The position numbers were made by a program, and so were the translations under genes. Shown here piece after piece: positions 1 through 9,641 of a stretch of DNA of 64,000 bases (its first letter is position 1; the number at the start of each line of letters is the position of its first letter). Below the pieces are notes generated by a model. The model was given only the letters and a program-made list of their open reading frames with translations, made no database searches and was not told the origin of the DNA. The DNA comes from Methyloligella halotolerans (lineage in GTDB: Bacteria; Pseudomonadota; Alphaproteobacteria; Rhizobiales; Methyloligellaceae), in assembly GCF_001708935.1 (NCBI RefSeq), contig NZ_MASI01000002.1, forward strand, positions 310,001 to 374,000, in the 5' to 3' direction.

Positions 1-141
1 TTCCTCGCGCATCTCGCCTTCGAGCTGCTGGCGGCGCCAGCGATTGCGCAGGGCGATGGCCACGGCGCGCTTGGCGTCCTTCTGGCCGATGATGTGCCGG
101 TCCAGCTCGGATACGATCTCGCGGGGTGAAAAGTCGCTCAT
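1..141 (-). CDS. hslU: HslU, ATPase subunit of the HslVU protease (N-terminus only)
   Basis: The reverse strand encodes the first 47 residues, beginning [20 protein letters not shown], which is the standard start of HslU (ClpY). This AAA+ unfoldase feeds substrates to the HslV peptidase in the cytosol. The gene runs off the left edge, so the Walker motifs are not visible. It lies 62 bases downstream of hslV on the same strand, the usual hslVU operon order. Identification rests on the highly conserved N-terminal segment and the adjacent hslV. Confidence 0.93.
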   Translation of the reverse strand, partial: MSDFSPREIVSELDRHIIGQKDAKRAVAIALRNRWRRQQLEGEMREE

Positions 142-203
142 ATCGGCCTTACTCTACTGCGCCGTGCCTAGGCGGAGCCGGCATGGCGGGGTCTGAAATG
201 TCC

Positions 204-770
204 TCAGGTAACCGCGTCCAGCTGTTCGACGACAACGGAGTCGTTGGTGTAGACGCAGATGCGCGAAGCGATCTCCATGGCCTTGCGGGCAATCTCCTCG
301 GCGCTTCGATCGGTATCGAGAAGAGCCAACGCCGCGGCATAGGCATAGTTGCCGCCGGAGCCGATACCCATGACGGCATTGTCGGGTTCGAGCACGTCGC
401 CGGTGCCGGTCAGCACGAGGGATTCTTCCTTGTCGGCGACGATCATCATCGCCTCCAGGCGGCGCAGATAGCGGTCGGTCCGCCAATCCTTGGCGAGCTC
501 GACGCAGGCGCGCTTCAGCTGATCCGGAAAGCGCTCCAGCTTGTTCTCGAGGCGTTCGAACAGGGTGAACGCATCCGCGGTCGCCCCGGCGAAGCCAGCG
601 ATTACCTGGCCGTTGCCGAGGGGGCGCACCTTGCGGGCGTTCCCCTTGATCACGGTCTGCCCGAGGGAGACCTGTCCGTCGCCGGCGATCACCACCTTGC
701 CGTCCTTCCGAACGGTGAGAATGGTGGTTCCGTGCCAGATTTGGGGGGAGGAGTCAGTGGGACTCGTCAT
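204..770 (-). CDS. hslV: HslV, peptidase subunit of the HslVU protease
   Basis: A 188-residue N-terminal threonine hydrolase of the proteasome beta-type family. The family signature is intact: [38 protein letters not shown] and GIGSGGNYA. The catalytic Thr is expected at residue 15, after processing at the His-Gly/Thr junction, so a 14-residue propeptide is removed; such a leader is usual in alphaproteobacteria. The frame stays open far upstream, but ATG 770 is the start that gives this leader and normal length. It is divergent from hisB across about 120 bases and followed by hslU. Confidence 0.96.
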   Translation of the reverse strand: MTSPTDSSPQIWHGTTILTVRKDGKVVIAGDGQVSLGQTVIKGNARKVRPLGNGQVIAGFAGATADAFTLFERLENKLERFPDQLKRACVELAKDWRTDRYLRRLEAMMIVADKEESLVLTGTGDVLEPDNAVMGIGSGGNYAYAAALALLDTDRSAEEIARKAMEIASRICVYTNDSVVVEQLDAVT

Positions 771-890
771 GATGTCTCGCGATATGGGATGGCAATTTTT
801 CGGTTCAAGGCCTAGACCATGCGGCAAAGGGGTACCAGCGAATGCGGCTGGATACCAATTTGCTAAGACGTTTGGGTTATCATTCCGACT

Positions 891-1514
891 ATGCAGAAAC
901 CGGCAGACGATATTGGGGGCGATACGCCCCGCCGTGCAGAGATCGACCGCTCCACCAAGGAGACGGAGATTTCCGTGCGCGTCGATCTCGACGGCACCGG
1001 CGCCTACGATGTGGCGACCGGGGTGGGTTTCTTCGACCACATGATCGAGCAGCTCGCTCGCCATTCCCTGATCGATATCACCCTCAAGGCGAAGGGCGAC
1101 CTGCATATCGATCAGCATCACACGGTGGAAGATTCCGGTATCGCGCTGGGCCAGGCAGTGGCCAAGGCCCTGGGCGACAAGACGGGCATCACCCGCTACG
1201 GGTCCTGCTATCTGCCCATGGACGAGACGTTGACCCGTGTGGCGCTCGACGTCTCCGGGCGTCCCTATCTCATCTGGGATGTGGAGTTCACCCGCGCGAA
1301 GATCGGCGAGATGGACACGGAGCTGTTCCGGGAGTGGTTCCAGGCCTTCGCCCAGAACGCCGGGATCACGCTGCATGTGACGAATCTCTACGGCGAGAAC
1401 AACCATCACATCGCCGAGACCTGCTATAAGGCGTTGGCGCGGGCGCTTCGCGATGCCGTCTCGATCGACGAGCGGCAGGCCGGCCGCGTGCCCTCGACCA
1501 AGGGCCGGCTTTAG
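891..1514 (+). CDS. hisB: imidazoleglycerol-phosphate dehydratase
   Basis: HisB dehydrates imidazole glycerol phosphate to imidazole acetol phosphate in histidine synthesis. The 207 residues are the monofunctional form without the N-terminal phosphatase domain of enterobacteria. Metal-binding histidine motifs are present: GFFDHM (about 46-51), HHTVED (76-81) and NHH (161-163), with the C-terminal PSTKG. It is the first gene of the his cluster here and is divergent from hslV. Confidence 0.97.
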   Translation: MQKPADDIGGDTPRRAEIDRSTKETEISVRVDLDGTGAYDVATGVGFFDHMIEQLARHSLIDITLKAKGDLHIDQHHTVEDSGIALGQAVAKALGDKTGITRYGSCYLPMDETLTRVALDVSGRPYLIWDVEFTRAKIGEMDTELFREWFQAFAQNAGITLHVTNLYGENNHHIAETCYKALARALRDAVSIDERQAGRVPSTKGRL

Positions 1515-1547
1515 AGATTTCGCATCGACCGAAAGGGAGCCGCGCGC

Positions 1548-2089
1548 GTGGCGCTCTATTCCGTATACGAGCCCGACGAACCTGCCGCCGATCTGGTGGA
1601 GCGGGCCGACAGCCTCGTCTTCGTGAAGGACGGGTTCAGCTGGCCGGCGCTCTTCGTGGCGCCGCTCTGGCTGATCTACCATCGCATGTGGCTCGTGCTG
1701 GTGCTCTATCTAGGCGGCTTCGTTGTCCTGGATCTGTTGCTGTCCATGAGCAATGTCGGAACCGCGATCAGTGATTGGGCGGGTTTCGGCTATATGATTT
1801 TCTTCGCTTTGGAGGCGAACGGTCTGCGCCGCTATTCGTTGGAGCGGAAGGGCTATCAGCTCGTTCGCATGGTGATCGGCGGCAATCGGGAACGCGCGGA
1901 AGCGGCGTTCTTCTCGGATTGGCTACCCGATCAGCGGCGCGCGGGCGTAGTGTCGATACGGGCAAGCCAACCACGGCCGGGAAAGCTAGCGCTGCGAGAG
2001 CGGCCGCGGCGAAGATGAGCGGGAAAGGCCAGCCCGTGTCCGGCGGCGCTGCCGACGACGGCATCATCGGCTCCTTCCCCAACGCCTGA
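1548..2089 (+). CDS. DUF2628-type membrane protein, one frameshift near the C-terminus
   Basis: Starts [10 protein letters not shown] and carries a DUF2628-like core with two or three hydrophobic segments (about residues 35-95), in a short cytoplasmic/inner-membrane protein of unknown function. The first frame ends at 2018 in a tail of Arg/Pro unlike the family. The frame starting one base earlier continues from about 1950 to a stop at 2089 and ends GIIGSFPN. To my recollection DUF2628 proteins often end in a Gly-x-x-Pro-like motif of this kind. One missing base between about 1920 and 1960 would give a 180-residue protein ending 19 bases before hisH. It sits inside the his cluster, as in many alphaproteobacteria. 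Confidence 0.7.
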
Positions 2090-2108
2090 CGTTCGAAGAG
2101 TTCATCAC

Positions 2109-2759
2109 GTGCATCTAGCGATCATCGATTACGGTTCCGGCAATCTCCACTCGGCCGCCAAGGCGTTCGAGCGGGTCGCCAAGGAAAGCGGCTCCGATCT
2201 CGCCATCAAGGTGACGTCGGATCCGGACGACGTGCGTTCAGCCGAGCGTGTGGTGCTGCCGGGTGTCGGGGCCTTCGCCGATTGCCGTGCCGGACTCATG
2301 GCCGTGGATGGCATGGTGGAAGCGCTGGATGAGGCGGTGCACACGGACGGAAAGCCGTTCCTGGGTATTTGCGTTGGCATGCAGCTGCTCGCCACGCGCG
2401 GGCTTGAGCATGGCGATACGCCGGGCCTCGACTGGCTTTCCGGCGAGGTGCGGGCCATCGATACGGGCAAGCCGGAACTGAAGATCCCTCATATGGGCTG
2501 GAATACGCTGCAGTCCCAGAAGCCCCATGCGCTGCTCGAAGGGATCGAGACCGGTCCGGAGGGGCTGCACGCCTATTTCGTGCATTCCTATCATTTCGTG
2601 CCGAGCGACGCGGATGCGCTGGTGGCGACGACCGATTACGGTGTGCCGCTCACGGCGCTGGTCGCGAAGGACAACATCGCCGGCAGCCAATTCCACCCGG
2701 AGAAGAGCCAGAAGCTCGGCCTCTCCCTGATCAAGAATTTCCTGAAATGGCGGCCATGA
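2109..2759 (+). CDS. hisH: imidazole glycerol phosphate synthase, glutaminase subunit
   Basis: Class I glutamine amidotransferase of 216 residues that supplies ammonia to HisF. The nucleophile is Cys88 in GICVGMQLL, with His196 and Glu198 in SQFHPEKSQ completing the triad. The oxyanion region PGVGAF is present near residue 51. The start is GTG at 2109, giving the canonical [10 protein letters not shown]-terminus. The stop overlaps the hisA start as ATGA (2756-2759), indicating translational coupling. Confidence 0.97.
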   Translation: MHLAIIDYGSGNLHSAAKAFERVAKESGSDLAIKVTSDPDDVRSAERVVLPGVGAFADCRAGLMAVDGMVEALDEAVHTDGKPFLGICVGMQLLATRGLEHGDTPGLDWLSGEVRAIDTGKPELKIPHMGWNTLQSQKPHALLEGIETGPEGLHAYFVHSYHFVPSDADALVATTDYGVPLTALVAKDNIAGSQFHPEKSQKLGLSLIKNFLKWRP

Positions 2760-3499
2760 TCCTATTTCCCGCGATCGATCTCAAAGACGGCGAATGCGTG
2801 CGGTTGGTCCAGGGCGAGATGGACAAGGCCACGGTGTTCAATGCCGACCCCATCGCCCAGGCCGAGCAATTCGCCCTGCAGGGTTTCCGCTATCTGCACA
2901 TCGTCGATCTGAACGGCGCTTTCGAAGGCAAGCCGGTGAACGGCGAGGCGGTGGAAGGGATCCTGAACGCCATCCATATTCCGACCCAGCTCGGCGGCGG
3001 CATCCGCGATCTCGCCACCATCGAGATGTGGCTCCAGCGGGGCGTGTCCCGGGTCATTCTCGGGACCGCGGCGGTGCGCGATCCGGATCTGGTGAAAGAG
3101 GCGTGCAAGAAATTCCCCGGCCAAATTGCGGTGGGGATCGATGCGCGCGACGGCAAGGTCGCTATCGAAGGTTGGGCGGAGGCGAGCGAGCTTTCCGCGG
3201 CCGAGCTCGCAGGCCGGTTCGAGGACGCGGGCGTGACGGCGATCATCTACACGGATATTGCCCGGGACGGCGTGCTGAAGGGTCTGAATCTGGAAGCCTG
3301 CAAGGAATTGGCCGAGCAGACCTCCATTCCGATCATCGCCAGCGGCGGGCTCGCCTCGGTGGACGATGTGGAGCGGTTGCTTCAGCCGGAATTCGAGATG
3401 CTCGAGGGGGCCATCGCGGGCCGCGCGCTGTATGACGGCCGGCTCGACGTGGACCGCGCGCTGGAGCTGATTGCCGCCGCGGACGCGAAGCGCGCCTAG
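2756..3499 (+). CDS. hisA: phosphoribosylformimino-5-aminoimidazole carboxamide ribotide isomerase
   Basis: HisA is a TIM-barrel isomerase of the histidine pathway, 247 residues from the ATG inside the hisH stop. The catalytic acid/base aspartates are Asp8 (FPAIDLKDG) and Asp167 (IYTDIARDG). The phosphate-binding segments GGGIRD and ASGGLAS are visible. An in-frame ATG lies three codons upstream, but the ATGA overlap and family N-terminus favour 2756. Its TAG stop shares a CTAG palindrome with the stop of the convergent DUF421 gene. Confidence 0.97.
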   Translation: MILFPAIDLKDGECVRLVQGEMDKATVFNADPIAQAEQFALQGFRYLHIVDLNGAFEGKPVNGEAVEGILNAIHIPTQLGGGIRDLATIEMWLQRGVSRVILGTAAVRDPDLVKEACKKFPGQIAVGIDARDGKVAIEGWAEASELSAAELAGRFEDAGVTAIIYTDIARDGVLKGLNLEACKELAEQTSIPIIASGGLASVDDVERLLQPEFEMLEGAIAGRALYDGRLDVDRALELIAAADAKRA

Positions 3500-3987
3500 G
3501 CCGCCTTTCCAGGGATAACGGTGATCACGCCGTTGGGCGAAAGGGTCACGAGCCTGGCTTGATTGACCCTCTCCAGCCCCGCGCCGTGAAGCGCCTCCAA
3601 AATATCGGCGTGGGAAACGCCGTGGCGATGGCATTCCGGCTGGCTCAACTTGCCGCCCTTCGCCAACACGATCGGGTTACCCTCAAGGATGCTGGCAGCG
3701 GCCTTGTTGCGGGAGACGATCTGCGCCAGCAGCCAATGCAACCCCATGAGAACCGTGACGGCCGCCATGGTGCCGCCCAAGGGCGCGTTGCCTGTCAGGG
3801 CGCGGCTCAAGGCGGAGCCGGCGGTAACGGAGACGATGACGTCGAGGGCCGACCATTGGCCGAAGGTCCGGCGGCCGGCGAGACGAATGAGAAGCAGCCC
3901 ATAGAAGAAGATGACGGCCGCCCGGGCGCATTCCTGCGGCCAGGTCGTATCCCCCGTCACACCGAAGATGGTGTCGATCAATTCCAT
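3496..3987 (-). CDS. DUF421 (YetF-type) inner-membrane protein
   Basis: A 163-residue membrane protein with hydrophobic segments at about 18-35, 50-65 and 75-95, followed by a small cytoplasmic domain. The [15 protein letters not shown] stretch and downstream cytosolic beta domain are typical of DUF421/YetF proteins, whose role is poorly defined. ATG 3987 is preferred over an upstream ATG at 4011 because AGAGGG lies about 8 bases ahead of it. The gene lies opposite to and inside the his cluster, convergent with hisA, with the stop codons overlapping at CTAG. Confidence 0.85.
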   Translation of the reverse strand: MELIDTIFGVTGDTTWPQECARAAVIFFYGLLLIRLAGRRTFGQWSALDVIVSVTAGSALSRALTGNAPLGGTMAAVTVLMGLHWLLAQIVSRNKAAASILEGNPIVLAKGGKLSQPECHRHGVSHADILEALHGAGLERVNQARLVTLSPNGVITVIPGKAA

Positions 3988-4166
3988 CGATTCGCCCTCT
4001 CGAGGAATCATAGGGCGGTCCGTTCAGCCCTGTCGATCCAGCCCTGTCCGGCAGTGGCCGGGCTGGGGATAACAGGGATCTGGGGGTCATGGTCTTCTAC
4101 GCCGCGCCACGGTCGCGGTGTAGAAATCTGGGAAGGCCTGATCTCCAGGGCAGCGGGTTAGCCGGC

Positions 4167-4463
4167 ATGAGCCTGAAATGGTTCCTCATCCTGTTCTTCC
4201 TGATCGTGCTCATCGCGGGAGCGCCGCTATGGGTCACCATGGGCGCGGGTCTTGTCGCCGATTACTACGGCTGCAGCCTCAATGAAGGCTCCATCCAGCC
4301 CTGCATGATCGGCGGCGAGGATTACGGGCACGGCCTCTACACTCTGATGATGATGGGCTGGTTCGGCATCGCGACGGTCCCGATCGGCTTCACTGCCTTG
4401 TGCATCCTCTGCGCGGTCTTCGCGTTGACCTGGATCCTTAAGTTTCTGCGCGATCGCCGCTAG
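4167..4463 (+). CDS. small conserved membrane protein, unknown function
   Basis: A 98-residue protein with an N-terminal transmembrane helix (about 5-28) and one or two more at about 55-92, ending in basic residues. Between them is a short loop with two cysteines (YYGCSLNEG and IQPCMIGGEDYG) followed by MGWFG. I recognise this loop pattern as recurring in small conserved hypothetical membrane proteins of proteobacteria but know no function. The ATG at 4167 starts MSLKWF directly before the hydrophobic segment. It is read with the his genes, between hisA and hisF. Confidence 0.75.
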   Translation: MSLKWFLILFFLIVLIAGAPLWVTMGAGLVADYYGCSLNEGSIQPCMIGGEDYGHGLYTLMMMGWFGIATVPIGFTALCILCAVFALTWILKFLRDRR

Positions 4464-4496
4464 ATCGGCGCGCCCATTCGTCGTAATGCTCCCGGA

Positions 4497-5273
4497 ATGC
4501 TGAAAGTGCGTGTCATACCCTGCCTGGACGTGAAGGACGGGCGCGTCGTGAAGGGCGTCAATTTCGTCGATCTTCAGGATGCGGGCGATCCGGTGGAGGC
4601 GGCAACGGCCTACGATGCGGCCGGTGCGGACGAGCTCTGCTTTCTCGATATCACCGCCAGTCACGAGGATCGCGACGTCATCTTCGACGTGGTCGAGCGG
4701 ACGGCGGAGCGCTGCTTCATGCCGCTCACGGTCGGGGGCGGGGTGCGCACGGTCGACGATATCCGCAAGCTGCTGGAAGCCGGCGCCGACAAGGTCTCGA
4801 TTAACACGGCGGCGGTGAGGAACCGCCATTTCGTGAAGGAAGCGGCCGAGAAGTTCGGCGCCCAGTGCATCGTGGTCGCCATCGATGCGAAGCGTGTTTC
4901 GGCCGATGGCGAGGCGCCGCGATGGGAAATCTTCACCCATGGTGGCCGCGAACCCACGGGCATCGACGCGATCGAATACGCGTGCGAGGTGGTGGCTCTC
5001 GGCGCCGGCGAGATCCTTCTCACCTCCATGGACCGGGACGGTACGCGCGCGGGCTTCGATCTGGAGCTGACGCGGGCTATCGCAGATGCGGTTTCGGTGC
5101 CGGTGATCGCCTCGGGCGGCGTCGGCAATCTGGATCATCTGGTCGCGGGCGTGCGGGACGGGCACGCCAGCGCGGTCCTTGCCGCGTCGATCTTCCATTT
5201 CGGCGAGTATTCGATAAGCGAAGCCAAGCAGCATATGGCCGAGGCCGGCCTTGCCATGCGGCTCGACGTTTGA
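4497..5273 (+). CDS. hisF: imidazole glycerol phosphate synthase, cyclase subunit
   Basis: HisF is a TIM-barrel cyclase that uses ammonia from HisH to form imidazole glycerol phosphate and AICAR. The 258 residues begin [20 protein letters not shown]. The catalytic aspartates Asp11 and Asp130 (VVAIDAKR) are in place, as are the phosphate-binding GGGVRT and ASGGVGN loops. It is separated from hisA by a DUF421 gene on the opposite strand and a small membrane protein gene, and is followed by hisE. Confidence 0.97.
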   Translation: MLKVRVIPCLDVKDGRVVKGVNFVDLQDAGDPVEAATAYDAAGADELCFLDITASHEDRDVIFDVVERTAERCFMPLTVGGGVRTVDDIRKLLEAGADKVSINTAAVRNRHFVKEAAEKFGAQCIVVAIDAKRVSADGEAPRWEIFTHGGREPTGIDAIEYACEVVALGAGEILLTSMDRDGTRAGFDLELTRAIADAVSVPVIASGGVGNLDHLVAGVRDGHASAVLAASIFHFGEYSISEAKQHMAEAGLAMRLDV

Positions 5274-5320
5274 CGCCGCACCCCATTTCCCATCGCCCCA
5301 TTCCGGTGTATGAGCGCCCC

Positions 5321-5644
5321 ATGAGCAGCAGCATTCTCGAAGATCTCGCCGCAACGATCCGGTCGCGGCGCAGCGCCGATCCGGCCGTGTCCTACACGCG
5401 CCGGCTGATCGATGGCGCGCCGCTGAAGCCGGCGAAGAAGCTCGGCGAGGAGGCCGTGGAGACGGTGATCGCCGCGATGTCCGAAAGCGACAAGGCGCTC
5501 ACGGGCGAGGCGGCCGATCTGCTCTATCATCTGCTCGTGGTGCTGGAGTGCCGGAATATCGACGTGGCCGACGTGCTGAAGGAACTGGAAGCGCGGGTCG
5601 GCACTTCCGGCATCGAAGAGAAGCAGCGGCGGTCAACCCGCTAA
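5321..5644 (+). CDS. hisE: phosphoribosyl-ATP pyrophosphatase
   Basis: A 107-residue all-alpha MazG-like pyrophosphohydrolase that removes pyrophosphate from phosphoribosyl-ATP, the second step of histidine synthesis. The family motif KLGEEAVETVIAA with acidic metal ligands, followed by GEAADLLYHLLV, is intact. It is a stand-alone HisE, not fused to HisI. ATG 5321 gives MSSSILEDLAATI, the usual N-terminus. It is followed after 15 bases by coaA. Confidence 0.96.
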   Translation: MSSSILEDLAATIRSRRSADPAVSYTRRLIDGAPLKPAKKLGEEAVETVIAAMSESDKALTGEAADLLYHLLVVLECRNIDVADVLKELEARVGTSGIEEKQRRSTR

Positions 5645-5659
5645 TCCGGCTCCCGCTAT

Positions 5660-6616
5660 ATGAATCCGCGTCCCACAGTCGATTTTTCGCCGTTCGCTGA
5701 GTATTCCCGCGAGGAGTGGGCAGGGCTCAGGGCCGACACTCCGATGCCTCTGAGCGATGCCGAGCTGGAAGGCTTGAGCGGCCTGATCGAGCGGGTTTCC
5801 GCCGACGAGGTGGTCGAGATCTACCTGCCCCTCAGCCGGCTGCTCAATCTCTATGTCGAGGGAGCCCAGACCCTGCATCGGGCGAGTGTCGAGTTCTTGC
5901 GCAAGCCTCAGAACAAGATGCCCTTCGTCATCGGCCTGGCGGGGAGCGTGGCGGTGGGTAAGAGCACCACGGCGCGCGTGCTGCAAGCGCTTCTGTCCCG
6001 TTGGCCCAGCCATCCCAAGGTGGATCTGGTGCCGACGGACGGGTTTCTCTATCCGAACCGGGTGCTGGAGGAGAAGGGTCTCCTCAACCGTAAAGGCTTC
6101 CCGGAAAGCTACGATCTCTCCTCGCTGCTGACCTTTCTCGCCGACGTGAAATCCGGCCGGTCGAAGGTGCGGGCGCCCGTCTATTCCCACCTGATCTACG
6201 ATCTCCTGCCGTATCAGGCGATCGAGATCGAGCGGCCCGACATCGTGATCGTCGAGGGGCTGAACGTGCTCCAGCCGGCGAAGAAGCTGCCGTCGGACGG
6301 CGAGGCGATTCCCTTCGTCTCGGATTTCTTCGATTTCTCGGTCTTCATCGATGCGGAAGAGGAGCTCATCGAGAGCTGGTACATGGAGCGCTTCATGAGG
6401 CTCCGGCAGACCGCCTTCCGGGATCCGGCCTCATACTTCCATCGCTACGCGGATATTTCCGACGAGGAAGCGCGTCAGACCGGCCTGTCGATCTGGCGGG
6501 AGATCAATCTCGTCAATCTGCGGGAGAATGTTCTGCCGACCCGGCAGCGCGCCGATCTGATCCTCACCAAGGGCGCCGATCACGCGGTCGAGACGGTGGC
6601 GCTCCGCAAGCTATAG
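5660..6616 (+). CDS. coaA: type I pantothenate kinase
   Basis: CoaA phosphorylates pantothenate in the first committed step of coenzyme A synthesis. The 318 residues contain the P-loop GSVAVGKST (95-103), the substrate motif [10 protein letters not shown] and SHLIYD, and the late IVEGLNVLQ strand. The length is normal for the bacterial type I enzyme. The hisE-coaA junction is common in alphaproteobacteria. Confidence 0.97.
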   Translation: MNPRPTVDFSPFAEYSREEWAGLRADTPMPLSDAELEGLSGLIERVSADEVVEIYLPLSRLLNLYVEGAQTLHRASVEFLRKPQNKMPFVIGLAGSVAVGKSTTARVLQALLSRWPSHPKVDLVPTDGFLYPNRVLEEKGLLNRKGFPESYDLSSLLTFLADVKSGRSKVRAPVYSHLIYDLLPYQAIEIERPDIVIVEGLNVLQPAKKLPSDGEAIPFVSDFFDFSVFIDAEEELIESWYMERFMRLRQTAFRDPASYFHRYADISDEEARQTGLSIWREINLVNLRENVLPTRQRADLILTKGADHAVETVALRKL

Positions 6617-6638
6617 AAGCGCCACCTCTCCGTTTGCC

Positions 6639-7679
6639 TTATTTGTAGTACAGGCCGTCCGGGCCGAGGCCGACATTCAGGCGCAGCATGGTGCGGCTGG
6701 CGAAGGCGTCGGTATCGTCGATGGTGGTCGACTGGCCGGTGTTCGAGTTGGAGTACTGCATCTCCGGCACCCAGGAGATGTACTCGTAGGTGCTTTCCAG
6801 GGAGAGGCTGGTCCGCGGGGTGAACTGCTTGCGGGTCTCCAGGGTCAGACCGCCGATGAAGGCAGTATCGTCGGTGGAGAGCCCGAGGCTGTTGCCCGGG
6901 ACGCGGCCGTTGTAATCGCTGTCCACGGCATAGAGGCCGGCATAGGCCTTAAAGCCGGATTCCAGCCCCAGCCCCGATTTGAAGTTCTCGAAGAACGGCA
7001 GGTGATACTCGCCGCCAATGGCGACGTAGGCACCGTAATAGTCGGTATCCAGCGATTCCTTGTAGGAGCCGGCATCCAGTCCGCTCAGGGTGCTGAAATT
7101 GATGCGCGTGTCCTGATTGATCTGGCGGATATCGCCACCGAGCGCGACGTAGCTCGTATTGACGAAGGCATTGCCCGGCGCGCCCTGCATGTAATAGCGG
7201 CCTTCGAGCTGGGTGCCCCAGTGATCGACATCCCGCTTGGCCCGCTCGCGAAGATCGACGCCGACCGGGGCGCTCGCATTCACGCCCGTCAGGTTACTGG
7301 CTTCGCAGCTCTGAACGCCGTTGGCCTCGCAGCGGACGCCCTTATCCTGATCGATGCCGCTCCAGAAGCCGCCCAGGGCAAGGGCGGTGGTGGAGCCCCA
7401 CGGAATGACGAGCTGGCCGGTCAACGAGCCGCCAAATTCGTCCTCAAAACCGTTGCTGTTCGCGTATTCGCGGTTGCCACTAGGACCAGAGCGATAGCCG
7501 AAACGGATGTCCGGCAGGTCGAGCCTGCTCAGGCCGCCGCCGATTGACAGCTCGGCCTCGCCCACCTTCGTGGTGGCGACGCCCGGCATGCTGTAGTCCT
7601 GGGCCGCGGCGGGATACGCCAGCCCGGCCAGCGCGGCAACGCCCGCCAGCCCAGCCATGATCTTCCCGAATCGCAGCAT
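6639..7679 (-). CDS. putative outer-membrane beta-barrel protein
   Basis: A 346-residue exported protein. Residues 1-27 form a signal peptide ending PAAAQ/D. The mature part is rich in alternating aromatic/polar strands and Gly/Ser/Asn-rich turns (for example GGSLTGQLVIPWG, GAYVAIGGEYHL, SLESTYEYISW), as expected of a barrel. The C-terminus GLYYK lacks the canonical terminal Phe. ATG 7679 is chosen because GGAGG lies just upstream in the leader and it starts the signal peptide. No specific transport function can be assigned. Convergent with coaA. Confidence 0.75.
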   Translation of the reverse strand: MLRFGKIMAGLAGVAALAGLAYPAAAQDYSMPGVATTKVGEAELSIGGGLSRLDLPDIRFGYRSGPSGNREYANSNGFEDEFGGSLTGQLVIPWGSTTALALGGFWSGIDQDKGVRCEANGVQSCEASNLTGVNASAPVGVDLRERAKRDVDHWGTQLEGRYYMQGAPGNAFVNTSYVALGGDIRQINQDTRINFSTLSGLDAGSYKESLDTDYYGAYVAIGGEYHLPFFENFKSGLGLESGFKAYAGLYAVDSDYNGRVPGNSLGLSTDDTAFIGGLTLETRKQFTPRTSLSLESTYEYISWVPEMQYSNSNTGQSTTIDDTDAFASRTMLRLNVGLGPDGLYYK

Positions 7680-7799
7680 GAATCGTCCCTCCTCGCCCAT
7701 CTAGCCTGTCAGAATAACTGCGCGATCGGGTAAACGTAACTGGCACAACGCAAATTTCGGCTGAGAGTGATAATTCCGCCACAAGATCCGAGGGCGTTA

Positions 7800-8780
7800 T
7801 CAGGCGCGGTTCACCAAGGTTCTGAGGGATATCTCGGGGCGGGCGCCGAGATGGGAAATGATCTCCGCCGCGGCGAGGCTGCCGAGTCGGCCGCAGCTCT
7901 CCAAGGTTTCGCCCCGGGAGAGGCCGTAGAGAAAGCCCGCAGCGTAGAGATCGCCCGCACCGGTCACGTCGACGACCTTCTCGACATGCTCCGGCGGAAT
8001 GGTCACGGGGTTGCCGTCGGCAAAGACCATGGAGCCGTCTTCGGAGCGCGTGAGGACGGCGAGCTCGCAATCGGCGGCCATGCTCTTTGCGGCATCGTCG
8101 AAGTCATTCACCTCATAAAGCGCGGTCGCCTCCTTCTCGTTGGCGAAGACGATGTCGGCGCCCTCTTTCACGAGCTTCAGGAAATCGTCGCGATGGCGGT
8201 CAACGCAGAAGGCGTCGGACAGGCTCAGGGCGACCTTGCCGCCGGCCTCGCGGGTCATGCGGGCCGCCTCGTGGAAGGCCTTCTTGGCCTCGGGCTGATC
8301 GAACAGATAGCCTTCGAGGAAGACGATCTTCGCCTTTCCGATCATGTCCTTGCTGAGATCGGCGGCGGTGAATCCGGTGCCGGCGCCGATGAAGGTGCTC
8401 ATGGTGCGCTCGCCGTCGGGGGTGACCATGACGAGGCAGCGGCCTGTGCCGATATCGCCGGAGGGCGTTTCGAAGGCCACGCCGAGGGAGGTGATGTCGT
8501 GGCGGAACACCTCGCCGAACTGGTCGTGGCCGACCTTGCCGATGAAGCCGACCTTGGCACCGAACGAGGCAAGGCCCGCGATGGAGTTGGCTACGGACCC
8601 GCCGGACCGTTCGGTCGCGGGGCCCATGTCGCTGTAGAGGTTCTCGATGGCGTCTTCCTCGATCAGCTGCATGAAACCCTTCTGAAGGTCATGCTTGGAG
8701 AGGAAGGAGTCCTCGACACGGGCGATCACATCGACCACGGCGTTGCCGATACCGACGACATCATACTCACGGTTCTCCAT
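7800..8780 (-). CDS. PfkB-family carbohydrate kinase, adenosine kinase type
   Basis: A 326-residue ribokinase-fold kinase. The N-terminal signature GGSVANSIAGLASFG and the C-terminal PfkB signature DVTGAGD (271-277) with catalytic Asp277 are intact. Proteins of this length and sequence in alphaproteobacteria are usually annotated adenosine kinase, converting adenosine to AMP; a related nucleoside or sugar substrate cannot be excluded from sequence alone. It is transcribed away from the EI24 gene and toward the outer-membrane protein gene. Confidence 0.85.
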   Translation of the reverse strand: MENREYDVVGIGNAVVDVIARVEDSFLSKHDLQKGFMQLIEEDAIENLYSDMGPATERSGGSVANSIAGLASFGAKVGFIGKVGHDQFGEVFRHDITSLGVAFETPSGDIGTGRCLVMVTPDGERTMSTFIGAGTGFTAADLSKDMIGKAKIVFLEGYLFDQPEAKKAFHEAARMTREAGGKVALSLSDAFCVDRHRDDFLKLVKEGADIVFANEKEATALYEVNDFDDAAKSMAADCELAVLTRSEDGSMVFADGNPVTIPPEHVEKVVDVTGAGDLYAAGFLYGLSRGETLESCGRLGSLAAAEIISHLGARPEISLRTLVNRA

Positions 8781-8886
8781 TCAGAGCTTTCCCTTCCTAA
8801 ATTGTCGGGTGGATGGTTCGGCTAATTGGGTGGTGCCGATAGCGGCCAGCACTATAGTCGCCCCCGCCAAGAAAACGGAACCGCTT

Positions 8887-9567
8887 ATGATAAACGCTGC
8901 ACTCGAAGCTTTTCGCGACCTGCTCACCCCGCCCTTTCGCACCGTCGCGCTGAAGGTGCTCGGGCTGACGATCCTGCTGCTCGTGCTGATGATCGTCGGA
9001 TTGGAGTGGGTGTTCGGCTATTTCGTTGAATGGCCAAGCTGGATCGAGGACTCCATCCAGGTGCTGGGCGGGCTCGCCCTTGTGGTCGGGTCGATGTTCC
9101 TGATCCCGGCGGTCTCGTCTCTCATCGTCGGGCTTTATCTCGACGATATCGCCGCGGAGGTGGAGAAGCAGCACTACCCGGAACAGCCCCCCGGCGACGA
9201 ACTCCCCGTGGGGATTTCCATCTGGCTGGCGATAAAGTTCTTCTTCGTCGTGATCGGCGTGAACATTCTCGTACTGCTGCTCTTGATCGTACCAGGGGTG
9301 AACCTGATCGCCTTCTTCGTCGGCAACGGCTATCTGCTCGGGCGAGAGTTCTTCGAGATGGTGGCCATGCGATACATGCCCATCGCCGAGGCTAGAGCCT
9401 TCCGGAAGCAGAACAGCTTCTACGTATTCCTGTGCGGGTTGCTGATCGCGGGTATTGCCTCGGTGCCGCTCCTGAACCTGCTGACGCCGCTCTTTGCCAC
9501 GGCCTTCATGGTGCATGTGTTCAAGCAGATGGCGATGCGCAAGCGGATCGGATTGCCGGCGGCATAG
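8887..9567 (+). CDS. EI24/CysZ-like membrane protein
   Basis: A 226-residue polytopic membrane protein with hydrophobic segments at about 22-45, 60-85, 115-150 and 180-205. The pattern matches the EI24 domain, which includes the sulfate permease CysZ: a helical hairpin, then a GNGYLLGREFFEMVA-type segment and an ARAFRKQN loop. Function in sulfate uptake is not shown here, as no cys genes are nearby. ATG 8887 begins MINAALEAFRDL, the family's usual start. Confidence 0.8.
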   Translation: MINAALEAFRDLLTPPFRTVALKVLGLTILLLVLMIVGLEWVFGYFVEWPSWIEDSIQVLGGLALVVGSMFLIPAVSSLIVGLYLDDIAAEVEKQHYPEQPPGDELPVGISIWLAIKFFFVVIGVNILVLLLLIVPGVNLIAFFVGNGYLLGREFFEMVAMRYMPIAEARAFRKQNSFYVFLCGLLIAGIASVPLLNLLTPLFATAFMVHVFKQMAMRKRIGLPAA

Positions 9568-9602
9568 GCATTCTGCAGCCAGCGGGACAAACGCCATGGA
9601 AA

Positions 9603-9628
9603 GGGGCCGCGCGGAATGGCACGGCCCC
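9603..9628 (-). terminator. GC-rich hairpin, probable terminator
   Basis: GGGGCCG and CGGCCCC half-stems flank a short loop. On the reverse strand the stem is followed by TTTCC. It lies 13 bases past the stop of the reverse-strand hydrolase gene and between two convergent genes. The T-run is short, so it may be a weak or bidirectional terminator. Confidence 0.5.
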
Positions 9629-9641
9629 CGATCCGGTACCG

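Noticed and set aside
771..1682. Long reverse open frame continuing upstream of hslV
   Set aside because: It runs antisense through hisB and shows no family similarity; the hslV start at 770 gives the normal length and leader.
4464..5354. Reverse open frame opposite hisF
   Set aside because: It is antisense to a well-conserved gene and has no ribosome binding site or domain pattern.
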